Source: Microstegium vimineum (Eukaryota > Streptophyta > Magnoliopsida > Poales > Poaceae). From it: a stretch of DNA of 64,000 nucleotides. Position numbers and translations under genes: made by a program. Location of the stretch: assembly GCA_022036555.1 (NCBI GenBank), contig CM039133.1, positions 5,397,184 through 5,461,183 on the forward strand, read 5' to 3'. The notes below the pieces were generated by a model that was not told the DNA's origin, did no database searches, and saw only the letters and a list, made by a program, of their open reading frames with translations. Each line of letters begins with the position of its first letter. Position 1 is the first letter of the stretch. This document shows positions 20,420 to 31,417 of this stretch, in pieces.

Positions 20420-21821
20420 TCCTTTAACTCCTGAAATTTATCCAAAGAAAAGTGAGAAACATTCATCATGAAATTGCATGCCTTAACTTAACGTTGGTCA
20501 AAATTAAAACATACAATTCCTCTATGCAAAAATTTATACATCACCGTTGGACAGAAGTAAAATAAATGCATAGCTATTCATTATAATAATGTTATTAACA
20601 ACGTTGGTCAGAAAATAACAGTACTATAATCTCATCAAAATTCATAATTCACTCAAAATTAAATTATCCCTTTGGTTCAAATTTAATTAAGAGGCAATTC
20701 AATATTTTATTCGCAGCGGAAACAATTAAAATTGTTCATAATCTTATTTTCCAGAAAAATTCAATTTGAATTGTTCTTTAAACAAAATTATCGTTGGATA
20801 AAATTTGTATAGAGAATAATTCATTCAAATATCAAGTGATTTGATTTTAATGTTTCTAGAAAATAGAATAAATAAAAATTGTTCAAAATATCATTTTCCA
20901 GAATATTCTTCATGTGATGATTCTCTGAATTAAATTATCGTTGGATAAATTTGTTCAGAGAAACAATTCACCAAATTTCATTTTAAATTTATTCAAATAT
21001 CAATTCTATTTAATTTCTGGAAAATAAAAAAATGGAAAACGTCACTGTTCATTTCACGGGCTTGGTCAAACGAAATGGCCTGGAGGCCAAATCGGCCCTG
21101 CCCAGCACGCGCTCGGGCTCCCCCTTTCCCCCCAGGCCGCAACGTGGGCCTAGGCCTGGAATTCGGCGTCCCGCCTGGGCCGCAAGTGGCCCAGCGGCTG
21201 ATGGCGCACCGAGAGCCGTCGGATCTAGGGCGTTGGGGATCGGACGGCTGCGCATCGATTTCGGTGGAACAAAACCCACCGGCGGCTGGCTCCCCCCGAA
21301 CCCTAATTCATTTCTCACCTTCCCCTTCTCCTCTGCGCGGCGCGAGACAGAGAGCGGCGGCGGCGGCTAACTGCCGAGCGCTACCGGTTGAGGGGAGAGG
21401 ACAGCACCGCCGCCGCCGGCCTTCTCGCCGGTGCGCGCGCCCACCGAGGGGTGGACGCGCCGTCGTCGAGTGGGCTAGCCGCGGTGGCTTTGCGCCGCAA
21501 CGACAGAGGTCGCGCGGTGGCGTCGCGTTCTTCCCGCGCGCCGGCGATGGAGACGACCGGCTGCGATGGAGGGACGACCTAGCCCCAGGTAAGAGCTGCG
21601 CCCCCGTTCTTTTAGGATTAGGGCTTCGTCTTTGTGTTCTTGATTTGGATCGGGTTACCCTAGGAAGTTAGGGTTTCGATTCGGTTTCGTTCATGTCGAT
21701 CCAATGTCGTTCTGGTTCTTGTTCTTCTCCCTAACCTCTTCTGTTCTTCGCAATAGGGTTAGGGTTTTGATTCGGTTGAGCCGATTGGGCTCTGATCCAA
21801 GTGGATCCCCTCCGTAGGAGG
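20420..21821 (-). other. Long leader between primer site and gag of the copia element
   Basis: The gag-proximal 600 bp is AT-rich and contains five scattered CGTTGG(T/A)(C/T)A motifs (near 20494, 20544, 20601, 20791 and 20939). The LTR-proximal half (21050-21600) is CpG- and GC-rich and, read on the plus strand, resembles a plant gene 5' end: AACCCTAATTC, a GAGAGCGGCGGCGG stretch and a CCCAGGTAAGAG splice-donor-like site at about 21585. No protein is assignable. It may be a captured host promoter/first exon, or simply the element's own leader. Confidence 0.55.
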
Positions 21822-21834
21822 CCACTGATACCAT
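21822..21834 (-). promoter_or_regulatory. Primer binding site (initiator tRNA-Met type)
   Basis: Minus strand reads TGGTATCAGTGGC directly after the LTR end. This matches the initiator-Met primer site used by plant copia elements (TGGTATCAGAGC) except for a small change. Confidence 0.82.
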
Positions 21835-22326
21835 TGATAGGTTCTAGGATCGTCTAGGAGCCGATCTAGTGGAGTAGAAGTAGTAGTTCGGGTAGTAGAT
21901 GTGGTTCATATGCATGCACAGAGGGAGAGAGAGAGAGAGATAGAGGTGGAATACCGACCGGATGAGTCGACCGGAGGAGTCGTAGTAGCGGCGGCGGCGT
22001 TAGGGTTGGAGCCACCGTCAGTCATAGTCGTCGGTGCAACGTCTGTGGTCGCGTCCGTCGTCATCTGAGTGCTCGCCGGCGTCGGTGGAGCTTCCCGCCG
22101 CTGGCAGCACTCCCTCTAGATCGGTCTAGGGTTTAGGATGTCGGTGGGGAGTTGGCGGCGGCCGGGTGAACCTCGTTTCGCGTGCCTGGTGTCCCGGCCC
22201 CCACCTTTCCTTATATAGCACTGTGCGATGGGGCCCACCAACCACATGGTTGGGCGCCCCCGATCAGGGCATAACCTAGGGCCCGTTAGTCCGTTGGGCC
22301 TAATGGGAGGAGATCTAATTCCAACA
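21835..22326 (-). repeat. 5' LTR of the copia element (492 bp)
   Basis: Minus strand starts TGTTGGAATTAG at 22326 and ends CCTAGAACCTATCA at 21835, next to the primer site. A TATATAAGG box lies at about 22219-22210. GC-rich GGCGGCGGC stretches and a (GA)n run are inside. It has no partner copy at the other end of the element. Confidence 0.85.
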
Positions 22327-22901
22327 GTTATACCTTTTTTCCATCAGTATTCTATCAAAACAATACTCCTGAACTGGCTTAGAACACTAGCTAGAAGCCA
22401 GAAATTGCATTTAGCTCCAACAACTAATGAAATTTACTAATGTTTGCGCAGAAGGTCTCTCTGTATTTTATCTAACATAAAATCCATTGGATACTTCAGA
22501 TTCCTTTTTCTTCTTTTTTTACGCAATAAATCTATCATAATCCTTTTTCTGTCAATTTTACGCAATAAATCTATCATCTTTTTTTTTTACTTTTTGCCCC
22601 ATTTACATGACATCACTATGTAGAATGTAATATTATGTCTAGAATCTAGATACATAGTAAAAATTGTGTATATAGGAAAGCCAGAGTGACGACTTATATA
22701 ATTTGGAACCGACTAAGTAGAAGCTATAAGACTGATGGATTGATGGTTCAGAATTTTCTGAGGATTTATCATTTTTCAAGCGTGTCTTTTAATTATTAAT
22801 GTTTAAGGTGGTTCATAATTATTGTTAGGTAGATAATGCATGAATGGATTCGGTCGTATTGAAGCTACATATTAACTTCGTCGTCAACCTTCAAATACTG
22901 T
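22327..22901. other. AT-rich stretch between copia LTR and kinase fragment
   Basis: 575 bp without recognisable coding sequence. It does not encode the lectin, transmembrane or kinase N-lobe parts expected between the two receptor-kinase fragments. Two TTTTACGCAATAAATCTATCAT segments (22518-22579) are a short tandem duplication. Confidence 0.5.
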
Positions 22902-23663
22902 AGGTACAAGATTATTCTGGGATTGGGATCAGCACTGCACTACCTCCACCGAGACTGGGACCAACGCGTTGTGCACGGTGACATCAAGCCGAGCAATATC
23001 ATGCTTGACTCGTCCTACAACGCCAAGCTGGGTGACTTTGGTCTCGCCCGCCTCGGCGACCACGGCGCCGGCCCACAGACGACGGACCTCGTCAAGGGTA
23101 CCATGGGGTACATCGACCCGGAGTTCGTCAACACACACTGCCGGAGCACCGAGTCAGACATCTACAGCTTCGGCGTCGTCCTGCTGGAGATCGTCTCCGG
23201 CCGGCCACCCGTGGACCGCCGGGATCCGTCCTTCTCGCTGCTCAAGTGGGTAGAGACCCTATGCTACTGCCACGGCGTCGGCGGCGGCGTCCTCGACGCC
23301 GCTGACGCACGGCTGCGAGGAGACGAAGGTCACGACCGGCAGATGGAGCGCGCTCTGCTCGTGGGGCTATGGTGCGCGCACCGTGACCCGGGACAGCGCC
23401 CATCCATCGCTGAGGCTATGAAGCTCTTGCAGCAGTCGGAGGAGTGGAAGCTGCCGGCGCTCTCGTCGTTACACATGTACAGCAAGCCGGCGACGCCACC
23501 ATCTGCTGGCATCGTTGCCTCGACGGGCGTCGACTCCGGTGTTTCCGGCAGCTCCTTCTCTAGCGGCGTCCGGTCGGCGGAGGCTGCTGGCACGACGACG
23601 GCAGGCTCATCGGAGGAATCGCCTGCCAGTTCACTGGTCGTACAAGCCCATTCTACGAGGTAG
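22902..23663 (+). pseudogene. L-type lectin receptor-like kinase, C-terminal kinase lobe
   Basis: An intact frame of about 253 codons starts abruptly at ..RYKIILGLGSALHYLH.., kinase subdomain VIa. It contains the catalytic loop VVHGDIKPSNIML (HGD in place of HRD, a non-RD kinase), the DFG motif (KLGDFGLAR), the activation segment end GTMGYIDPEF and the ..SDIYSFGVVLLEI.. block. Last come the terminal R of ..PGQRPSIAEAM.. and a Ser/Thr-rich tail. This pattern matches plant plasma-membrane L-type lectin receptor kinases. The ATP-binding N-lobe, the transmembrane helix and the lectin domain are missing, so it cannot be an active kinase as it stands. GC content is high, as in grass genes, with no stops or frameshifts. 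Confidence 0.85.
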
Positions 23664-24189
23664 TAATTATTATTATTGTGTACTGTTCAAACTTTATTAA
23701 ACAAACTGCTGCTACCAGTTAGGATCCCTACATGTATTGTAAATTTTGTAATGTTCTGGCTTCAGAGATTTTAGTCATGTTCATTTCGCTAAAATTTAAC
23801 TTATACTAATTTGTTATGAGAGAAAAAAATATTCATTCGCTGAAAAATAATACTGAAGTAATTGAGAGAAAAGTGGTGCTTCCACAAATTAATATCTCAT
23901 GCTAGTCGTTGCACCACTTGGCATTTATGTTTGAACCATTAAAAATCCACAAATGTAACGTCACGCTGGAACATTTATTCTTGACCTAGAGCTTAAAAAA
24001 TAATCCAAATAAAAAATTGTGAACCCAAAATGACAAAGTAAATACACAAATTGTAACTAGAGTTGATGTGAGACAAGTTGGTCAAATAAAAATCATGGAA
24101 GATACTCAGCATCCACGGCCTTGATGTGAGACTTGAAGTTCCTCCACTTCCAGACACAGGAAGAGCCTCCAGCGCACCGAGGACACATG

Positions 24190-24361
24190 ACTATTTATAT
24201 TTCTAAATAAGTTTAGTATGAAGATATACTCAACGATCTATCTATTAATAATATTAATTATATATTATATATATTATAATTATTTTATATATAATTGGTC
24301 AAAGTTTAAAAATGTTGAGTTCTGGGAAACCGATAATAACTTCTACTTTGCATAGAGGGAG
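24190..24361. mobile_element. Degenerate Stowaway-like MITE (right end only)
   Basis: Ends CATAGAGGGAG followed by TA at 24362, the Stowaway terminus. A palindromic AT-rich interior (TATATTATATATAT..) precedes it. The left terminus is not recognisable, so the left limit is a guess. Confidence 0.4.
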
Positions 24362-25033
24362 TACGTACGTCAAACACAAGCTGTGATCGCGCCACGCATC
24401 CAGATTCAAACCCTGTCCTGACAACAATTATTGTCGAACTAAATTGTGCAATCCACGCACACTACTAAACAAGTAAAATGATTTTTTATTGATTTGGGCG
24501 CTAATGCATAAAACCAACAAACTTCAGTCATGTTGGTTTGGCTAAAATTTGGCTTATATGCTGAATGCTTACACTGATTTATTATAGACAATTAAAGTTC
24601 CATATTATAAAAATATTCAATGAGGAATCTCAACACTTATTTGATATCATAAATATTAATACGTGTATTTAGTACTTTATAAGTAATGTTTTTGTTGGCC
24701 TACAGATTGTACATATAAAATGCAAAATAAACTGAGTGTCATTTGTAAATTAAATGAATTAATAATAAAATGAGATACGGAATATTATATTTGTCAAACT
24801 TTTGCCAAGCATATGTAGCGACGGAGCATGGTCTCCACAAATTTCCTATACGCCAATCGTTCTAAGCTCAAATGCTTATGGCTCGTCAAATCCAACGTGA
24901 TATTGGTTTAATATGATGCAATTAGATTATCTGTTTTCCCCTAGGTATAGTTATCTGGTCTAGACAATAACAAAAAAAATTAAGAAACAATATATAGGAC
25001 AGGCATCTAATTTCAGTAAACAGCTATACTATA

Positions 25034-25264
25034 CTCCCTCCGTCCCAAAATCTTTCTCACTTCCCGAGAAAAAACTTGGATTAATTTTATATAAAAAAAA
25101 TATTAATAGTTATGATACATAATTGATATCATTAAATAGATCTTTTGATTTAGTTTTTTTAATAAATTTATTTGGAAACACAAATGTTGTATGTATTTAA
25201 TATAAATCTAGTCAAAGTTGTGACAGGTAAACCCAAAACGACAGTTAATTTGGGATGGATGGAG
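25034..25264. mobile_element. Stowaway MITE (Tc1/mariner type), 231 bp
   Basis: Starts CTCCCTCCGTCCCAAAAT and ends TTTGGGATGGATGGAG. TA stands on both sides (25032-25033 and 25265-25266), which is the target duplication of this superfamily. The interior is AT-rich and non-coding. Confidence 0.9.
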
Positions 25265-25756
25265 TACTTGTCTTTGTTCCGTCCATGCGGTCAATATTTA
25301 TGGACTATGTTGTGTCAATTTATATATATACATGCACTGTCTTTAATTATACTGACGTCGTCCAGGCGCAGTGTCGTTGCATCATGATGCAGACAGCCGC
25401 TGGTTGCTTCAAGTTAAGAGCAAACTCCTTTAGGTTAACACTATGCGGGAGTTAGTCTTTCTCTCTTTAGTCTTAATATATAAAAAATTGGCCTCCACTG
25501 GATCCAAATTAAAGTGCAAATTGCCCGTCATCCGCATCGGTGTGACCATGTGATGTGCACCTTAATTAATTATTCTTTGCATAGAATATTCCATTGCACC
25601 TTAAAATATAGTTCAATTGCAACTGTGGTGACAAGTTGTTACTTATGGAGGATCTCCAACGTAAGAAACATGATATACTGATTACTTGTTGTAAGTAGCT
25701 AGGGAAGTCAATAAATATCTATTTTTGTGTGCCTCATTGACTTATGCAAATGTGTA

Positions 25757-25853
25757 CTTCCTTCGTCCCAAATTATAACATGTCTAGATGTATAGCAAAA
25801 GTTATGAATCTAGAAAAGTCAAAACAACGTCTTATAATTTGAAGCGGATGGAG
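25757..25853. mobile_element. Short Stowaway MITE, about 97 bp
   Basis: Starts CTTCCTTCGTCCCAAATTAT and ends ATAATTTGAAGCGGATGGAG, a decayed version of the CTCCCTCCGT terminus in inverted orientation. TA precedes the left end; the right TA has changed. Confidence 0.72.
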
Positions 25854-26639
25854 ATTATCCAATTCAACGAAGGCTTCTTGGTTACGCCTACCAACAAAGG
25901 GCTCCAGGTCGGCTTCTTAAGAACAGATCTAACAAATAGGACAAAAAAAAAATGGCTTGAACCTACCAGGGAGTCGATCGGTGCCCTTCTTGAACTAAAA
26001 GTCAGACATAAAGTTTTTGAATGAACTTCTATCGGCTACTCGCCCCCTCTTAAAAAATACTCTATGAAGGTGTTTGGCCAATGCAAACGTTTTCACAAAG
26101 TGCTTCAGCTCCTGCAAAACTAATAACCCTAAATCTTCAATACAAACTAATGCTACATATTGATCCTGTTTTTAATTAGCTGCAAAACCTGTCTGCAGGT
26201 CAATAAAAAACGGATAAGTTACTCTTGATTGGATTCGGCATAATACATGCAGCCACACCCATTAAAAAGTCTTCTGGCTTATTCGCAAAAAAAAAAGTTT
26301 TCTGGCTATATATACATCAACTTGATAACTTGTCTAGGTGCAACAATAGAAAAAACTAACTAGTATTATATTTACAGAAGAGGTATAGCCTGTAATAAAA
26401 TAGTTATTGACAAGAGTCCCTACTACAGATTTCAACATCACTGCCGGCCCATCACTGCTGGGTCTAAACCGACAGTGATGAATTTTCACTGCCGGTTCGT
26501 GGCAAAACCGACAGTGAAGCTCCTCATCACTGTCTGTTCGTGGCTGGAAAAATTAGTGCAGCGTCTCTGCCCTTTCACTGCCGATTCCAGCCACGAACCG
26601 GCACTGAACACTACAGGAAATCACTCGGCAACAAGCCTT

Positions 26640-27065
26640 TTGCACTCGGCAACTAGTACTCGGCAAACAGCGAGTCGGCAACTAATTTGCCGAGTGTTAT
26701 TTGGTTTGCCGAGTGCCAGGTCAAGCACTCGACAAAAAAATTGGGCCGTCAACCTTGACGGATTAGTTGACGAGTGCCAACAACTATTTAATTAGTTGCC
26801 GAGTGCGAGATGACTGGCACTCGGCAACTAATTTTTTTAATTTTCTCTACCTGAATTTAGTTGCCTAGAGCCATCTGACTGGCACTCGGCAAATAATCTT
26901 ATTTATTTTTTTATAATAATTAGTTGCCGAGTGCAATTACCATTGCACTCGGCAACTCTGGGAAACTGACATTTTTTGGCTCTCTGTTTCTAGAGTTGCC
27001 GATGCAATGGTAATTGCACTCGACAACTAATTTAGTTGCCTAGTGTGGCACTCGGCAAATAAAAA
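26640..27065. repeat. CACTA 3' subterminal repeats
   Basis: More than ten GCACTCGGCAACTA / TAGTTGCCGAGTGC units in both orientations separated by T-rich stretches. These are the usual binding sites for the second CACTA protein (TNPA-type). Confidence 0.82.
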
Positions 27066-27115
27066 AAATTGCTATTTTTTTGTTTTTTTTATTTCCAACA
27101 ATACAGTGACAAAAA

Positions 27116-27245
27116 TAGACATATATATATATAACATTCACCATTCAAATCATATATATATCACATCCACCATTCAAATCACATATATATCGCATCCACC
27201 ATTCAAATCACATATATATCCTCACATCCATCATTTATAATCCAT
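27116..27245. repeat. Short minisatellite, about 31-bp unit
   Basis: About four tandem units of ATATATCACATCCACCATTC plus AAATCAC, followed by degenerate CATCCATCAC-rich sequence to 27380. Non-coding, located inside the CACTA 3' region. Confidence 0.8.
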
Positions 27246-27522
27246 CATACGCATATAGCATCACAAACATCCATCACAAACGTCCATAAGTCCATAATAC
27301 ATCACATACACATATAGAGTCCATAGATCCATCACATAGAGTCCATAATCCGTCACATAGCTATGAATATGTCACAAGTCTAAGTCGAACACAAGTTCAA
27401 GTCTAATACAAGTCCGGGCAACATGAAAATAGACAAGGGAGAAGTACTTAGTGCCATCCTGACCAGCCGGGCCGTGAAGAAGAGTCATTTGGCAACCCGG
27501 GCTATGGAGGAGTGTCAGTTGG

Positions 27523-29636
27523 TCACCCCTGCTGTGGAGAAGGACCACCGCCTTGAACTGTCGGGTTTGAACTCATAGACACTTGCTGCACAAAGAAGAA
27601 GTCAATTAATGAGTACATGCATGAAATTCGCATAAGCTAAAGGAAGAAACCACCAAACATACTAACGGAAGTCCCGAAAACAATAGGCTGTGGAGGAGGA
27701 GCAACAGCCACAACTGGGTCGAGAAGCGACTCGGGCACGACCACACCTAAAATTGCACTAAGGCTGGCCATGAAGCTGAACATGTCCCACAACCTCTGCT
27801 CCTCAGCCGCCCTCTGGGCTTGTATAGCCTCCCTCTCCAACCGATAGGCCTCCGCCGCTGCCGCCTGAGCCGCCTCCAACCTCCGCACGTTGGCCTGCTC
27901 ACAGGCCACCCACAATGTTTAAACAATGCAAATGCAAGATAGATGTGTAAAAGCAATGAACGAGTACTAACCGCGAGATCCGAGATCTGCTGCTGTGAGC
28001 TCAGCTGCCGAGGGCGTATGAGGAGGGACGAACTCGTGCTCCTTGCCTGAATCTCCGCAAGGTTGGGAACAGAGGCGGAGTCGAGCGCGATGTTCACCAT
28101 CCAATAGCGGTCGTGCTGCTTCCCTCCTCCTAGCCTCATCACGATCTCTGCGTCCAGGGGCTCGGTGGCCGGATCGAAGTCCTCCCCATGGCACTGGCGA
28201 GCCACTGAGATGTACTCGGTAACCTTGCTATGGGCGCTAGGGTTCGTGTACAGCTTAGGCCCGTGCGTTGGGTTGTAGGTGTTCGCGGGGTCCGTCGCCT
28301 TGCCCTTGTGTGCCAGGCTGTACGCTATGAAGTCGTTGCACTCCTGGCCTTGGTGCGACCCGGGCTGCGAGGAAAACATAAAGATGATTAGAAGTAATGA
28401 GAATTGAGAGTTATAATAAAAAAATAAGATGAAAACACAAAGAAGATTACCCAGCTCGAAGCGTACTGGGAGAGGCTCTGGTTGCCCTGGTGCTGTGCGG
28501 TCCCAGTCATCTGCAGGCGGCACTCACAACGGATCTGACTCTTCTCCATCCACTCGGGCGAGAGCCACCTATCAACAATACTGTCCCAGCAGAGGGGGTG
28601 TCTGGCGCACCAATCAGGACATCGTTGCATGTCATCAAGTTATTGAAACGTCAGAATATACCAATCATGTAGGGTGGTAGTATTGATGTTTCATACTTAC
28701 CAACTGGTACTGCTCCCTGCTGAGCGTCATGGACCTGGCCTGGCTCTTCGGCACTTTCTCGCCAAGGATGTCGGCATGGTGGTTGATAATGCACTGGAGC
28801 CGCATCTCGTGGTAGAGGTTCCCGAGTTGAGCCTTGTAGACCTTGTCCTGCACTTGCGACGGCTTGTCCTCGTGCCCTGGCTCGCACATGAAGAAGTCCT
28901 GCATACAAACATCATGTATCGTTTCATTATATAAAAAATGACAAATGAATGCATAGTTTTGACAAATTTAGTGCGATCAAGACTCACCCAGAACTCGGCC
29001 TTGATCCACCCAACAACGGATCCGTGGTCGCTGTCCTCAGCGGAATAGAAGTGGGCCCACGTCCAGGGCGGCATCGTCACGCAGTTGTACTTGACTAGTC
29101 CAGGGTAGTGCGGTGACTCAGAAGGCCAAGAATGCTATTGATGTGACGGCTCCTCTGTCCGGACACAACTACCCAGTTGCTGCAAGAGTTATTAACAAAA
29201 AATATTAGTGTGTAGTTCGATTTTCAATACTTCATACGAAATAAAACTGAAATAATACTTACTCGTCGCCCACGGGTCGAATCACCGGGCGTTGGGGAGC
29301 TGGGATCGGGCACTGCAGGAGCCTCGTGGGCCCACGCAACCAGACTGTCAACGAGGAGGTAGAGCCCTCTCCTACCTCCTGCTCTGGGGCGTCACCGCCG
29401 CCTGTGTGGAGGTCGGCCGCCTGGTCGTCCTCGTCCATGGCCAGGTTGTCCTCCACCGCCGGTGTGGGAGCCGACTGCACAGTCAGCCTCGCACGGCCGT
29501 CGCGCCCGCCCCGGCCGTGGGGACGGCCGCGAGGTCTCCTCGCCTGCGAGGTCTCCACCGCGGCCTCTGCGGCAGAAGCGAGCGGCGTCGTGTAGAGCTC
29601 GTGGAGTGAACGACGTGTAGCCCTTCCGCCAGGCAT
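27523..29636 (-). pseudogene. Ptta/En-Spm-type (TNPA-like) CACTA protein gene, about seven exons, one frameshift
   Basis: The ATG at 29636 starts MPGGRATRRSLHEL... An Arg/Gly-rich exon 1 ends at GTAAGT near 29266. Later exons carry the plant Ptta/En-Spm signature: ..GQRSRHINSILGLL.., ..WTWAHFYSAEDSDHGS.., ..DFFMCEPGHEDK.., ..LQCIINHHADILGEK.., ..MTLSREQYQLV.., ..WCARHPLCWDSIVDRWLSPEW.. and ..VMRLGGGKQHDRYWM... A coiled-coil Ala/Glu/Arg exon and the final ..QVSMSSNPTVQGGG.. end at TGA 27525-27523. Introns at about 28985, 28700, 28448 and 27970 start with GTGAGT or GTAA/GTTA. In exon 2 the frame changes near 29115 (a stop in one frame while the conserved HYPGLV.. lies in the next), so it is damaged. 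Family members bind the subterminal repeats. Confidence 0.78.
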
Positions 29637-29758
29637 TTTTTCGAGTGCTTGCAATTTCAAAGAGTAAACCAATTAGCACAGCTAATTACAAATACTTATA
29701 AAGAGATGCAAAATGAACTAGACATAATTGCAATAATAATAATATAGTATTACATGAA

Positions 29759-31417
29759 TTAGAAATATTCTTCATGATCGGTAGCTGCTGGATCATAGGT
29801 GTTGTCATCACTATCATATTGCACCTCTTCTCCCTCTTCCTCATCTTCATCGTTGTCATCATTGCCAACGCCTAACTGTAATCGTTCAAGCATTTGTAAG
29901 TCTTGCACATCTTGCACCTCTTCTCCCTCGTCCTCATCTCCATCGCCCCGATCAATGTCATTCTCAACTTCCATGCCCATCAGTGAAAACATGTCTATGT
30001 CAAACCTCCCTTCTAGCCCCTCTGATTGATAGAACTCCTCTACGTTTGGCTCAAAGTGGTAATCCTCATCGTTTGGGACAGACAATTTACTGTGCGGCGA
30101 TACCAACTGCACAAGGTACCAACCCATAAGATTGGGGTTTTTTGGCACGCCCATGGGAGGTAATAGACTTGCTTGGCTTGTTGAGCCACAATATAGACAT
30201 CCTCTCTTTGATAGATAGAATCTTGTCGAATTTCAACTTGTCCAATCTCAGGAGATGTTCTCGTGACATTAGGATCAAACCAATGGCATTTGAATACGAC
30301 TAGATTAGGACCTTTGCGACACTCAAAGGAGAGCTCGTATATGGCTTCTACTATGCCATAGTAGTCGCGCTCATCGGTGTCGGGCGTACAAACTTCGGTA
30401 TTTGTGGTTTTCCGATTGGGCCGACTCTGCTCATAGTTTCTTGAGTGAAATCGATAGCCATTCACATCATAAATGTTGAATGTCTTGACCTTATAGGCGA
30501 ACCCTTTCGCTAGCCCTTTGAACTCAACATTCATGTCCCTATCTTTGCGAGCCTGCAAGGTGAGGCCGGATAGATCGTTACATTAGTCGCTCATAGGAGC
30601 AAAGTGAGATGTCAAATATTCAACCAGGTACCTTCGTATCGAACCAGGAAATGAAGTCGGGTTCGCCATGTTTGAGAAGGCTATCTTCCTCTTGAGGGAA
30701 GGAGCCCTACTCCCTCTCCAATATATATTTAGAAATTCCCTAAAAAACAAGAGACAAGGAAGTTGGATACATGGAGGATAGTGACGACGTATGTAACAAG
30801 CTCATTGAGAACTTACTGCACATAAGTCTTCAATTCATCAAGGTTCAACAACACGTAATGCATGATAATGCGCCACTCATCATTCCTTAAGGTCTTGGTG
30901 CCCGGTGCGCTTGCCTTGCCGAGTTTCCCTTTGAAAAGGCTGAGGTTCGATGAACTCTCATCCGCGTTGTAACGAGGTGGGGGATTGTGCACACTGGGAA
31001 GGCTATCCTTATAGTATGTTGTTGTGAAGTTTGACACCTCCTCCAGAATGAATGCCTCTGTCACGGAAGCCTCGATTTTGTTTTTATTTCTACACTTTTT
31101 CTGAAGAATCTTTAGACATCTCTCGATCATATAGCACCAACGGGCCTGCACGGGCCCCCACATTCGTGCCTCGTAAGGTAGGTGCAAAATCATATGCTGC
31201 ATCGCCACAAAGTAGCCAGGTGGGAAGATCTTCTCCAGCTTGCAGAGCAACACAGGTGCCACTTTCTCCAAGTCAGCAAGGACGTCCCGAGACAACTCCT
31301 TGGCACAAAGCTGCCTGAAGAAATAGCTCAACAACTCTGTCAGCACACGCCACACATGCTCGGGTACGTATCCCCGGGTCATCGCAGGAAGGAGCCGCTC
31401 AATCCATATGTGGTAGT
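29759..31417 (-). pseudogene. TNP2-type CACTA transposase, C-terminal part (DUF4218 and DUF4216)
   Basis: Resumes exactly where the Sirevirus ends: ..HIWIERLLPAMTRGYVPEHVW... The DUF4218 block follows (..YFFRQLCAKELSRDVL.., ..MILHLPYEARMWGPVQARWCYMIERCL..) to a GTAAGT at about 30808. A short exon gives ..EEDSLLKHGEPDFISWF... The DUF4216 block begins near 30552 (..YDVNGYRFHSRNYEQ.., ..DYYGIVEAIYELSF.., ..FKCHWFDP.., ..QVYYLPWA..). A frame change in a homopolymer at about 30140 separates it from the acidic C-terminus (..DDNDEDEEEGEEVQ..) ending at 29759. Confidence 0.88.

Larger units (their letters stand above)
16263..22326 (-). mobile_element. Ty1/copia retrotransposon with only the 5' LTR
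   Basis: Minus-strand order: LTR 22326-21835, primer site, a 1.4-kb leader, gag 20419-19454, then protease, integrase, reverse transcriptase and RNase H to a stop at 16263. Integrase before reverse transcriptase defines copia. No 3' LTR follows the RNase H stop, so the element is 3'-truncated or was partly deleted. It sits between the two ends of a lectin receptor kinase. One frameshift and at least two stops break pol. Confidence 0.9.
23664..26417. other. AT-rich intergenic region with MITE remnants
   Basis: No gene recognised. It holds two related AT-rich segments sharing GCTAAAATTT..CTTATA (23785-23830 and 24540-24570), a Stowaway right end at 24361, one clear Stowaway (25034-25264) and one short one (25757-25853). 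Confidence 0.6.

Noticed and set aside
21032..21671. 198- and 112-codon plus-strand frames in the copia leader
   Set aside because: High GC makes stops rare; no recognisable protein. Kept only as a possible captured 5' exon.
22902..23663. A complete receptor-like cytoplasmic kinase gene
   Set aside because: The frame starts in kinase subdomain VIa; the glycine loop and catalytic lysine are missing, so it is a fragment.
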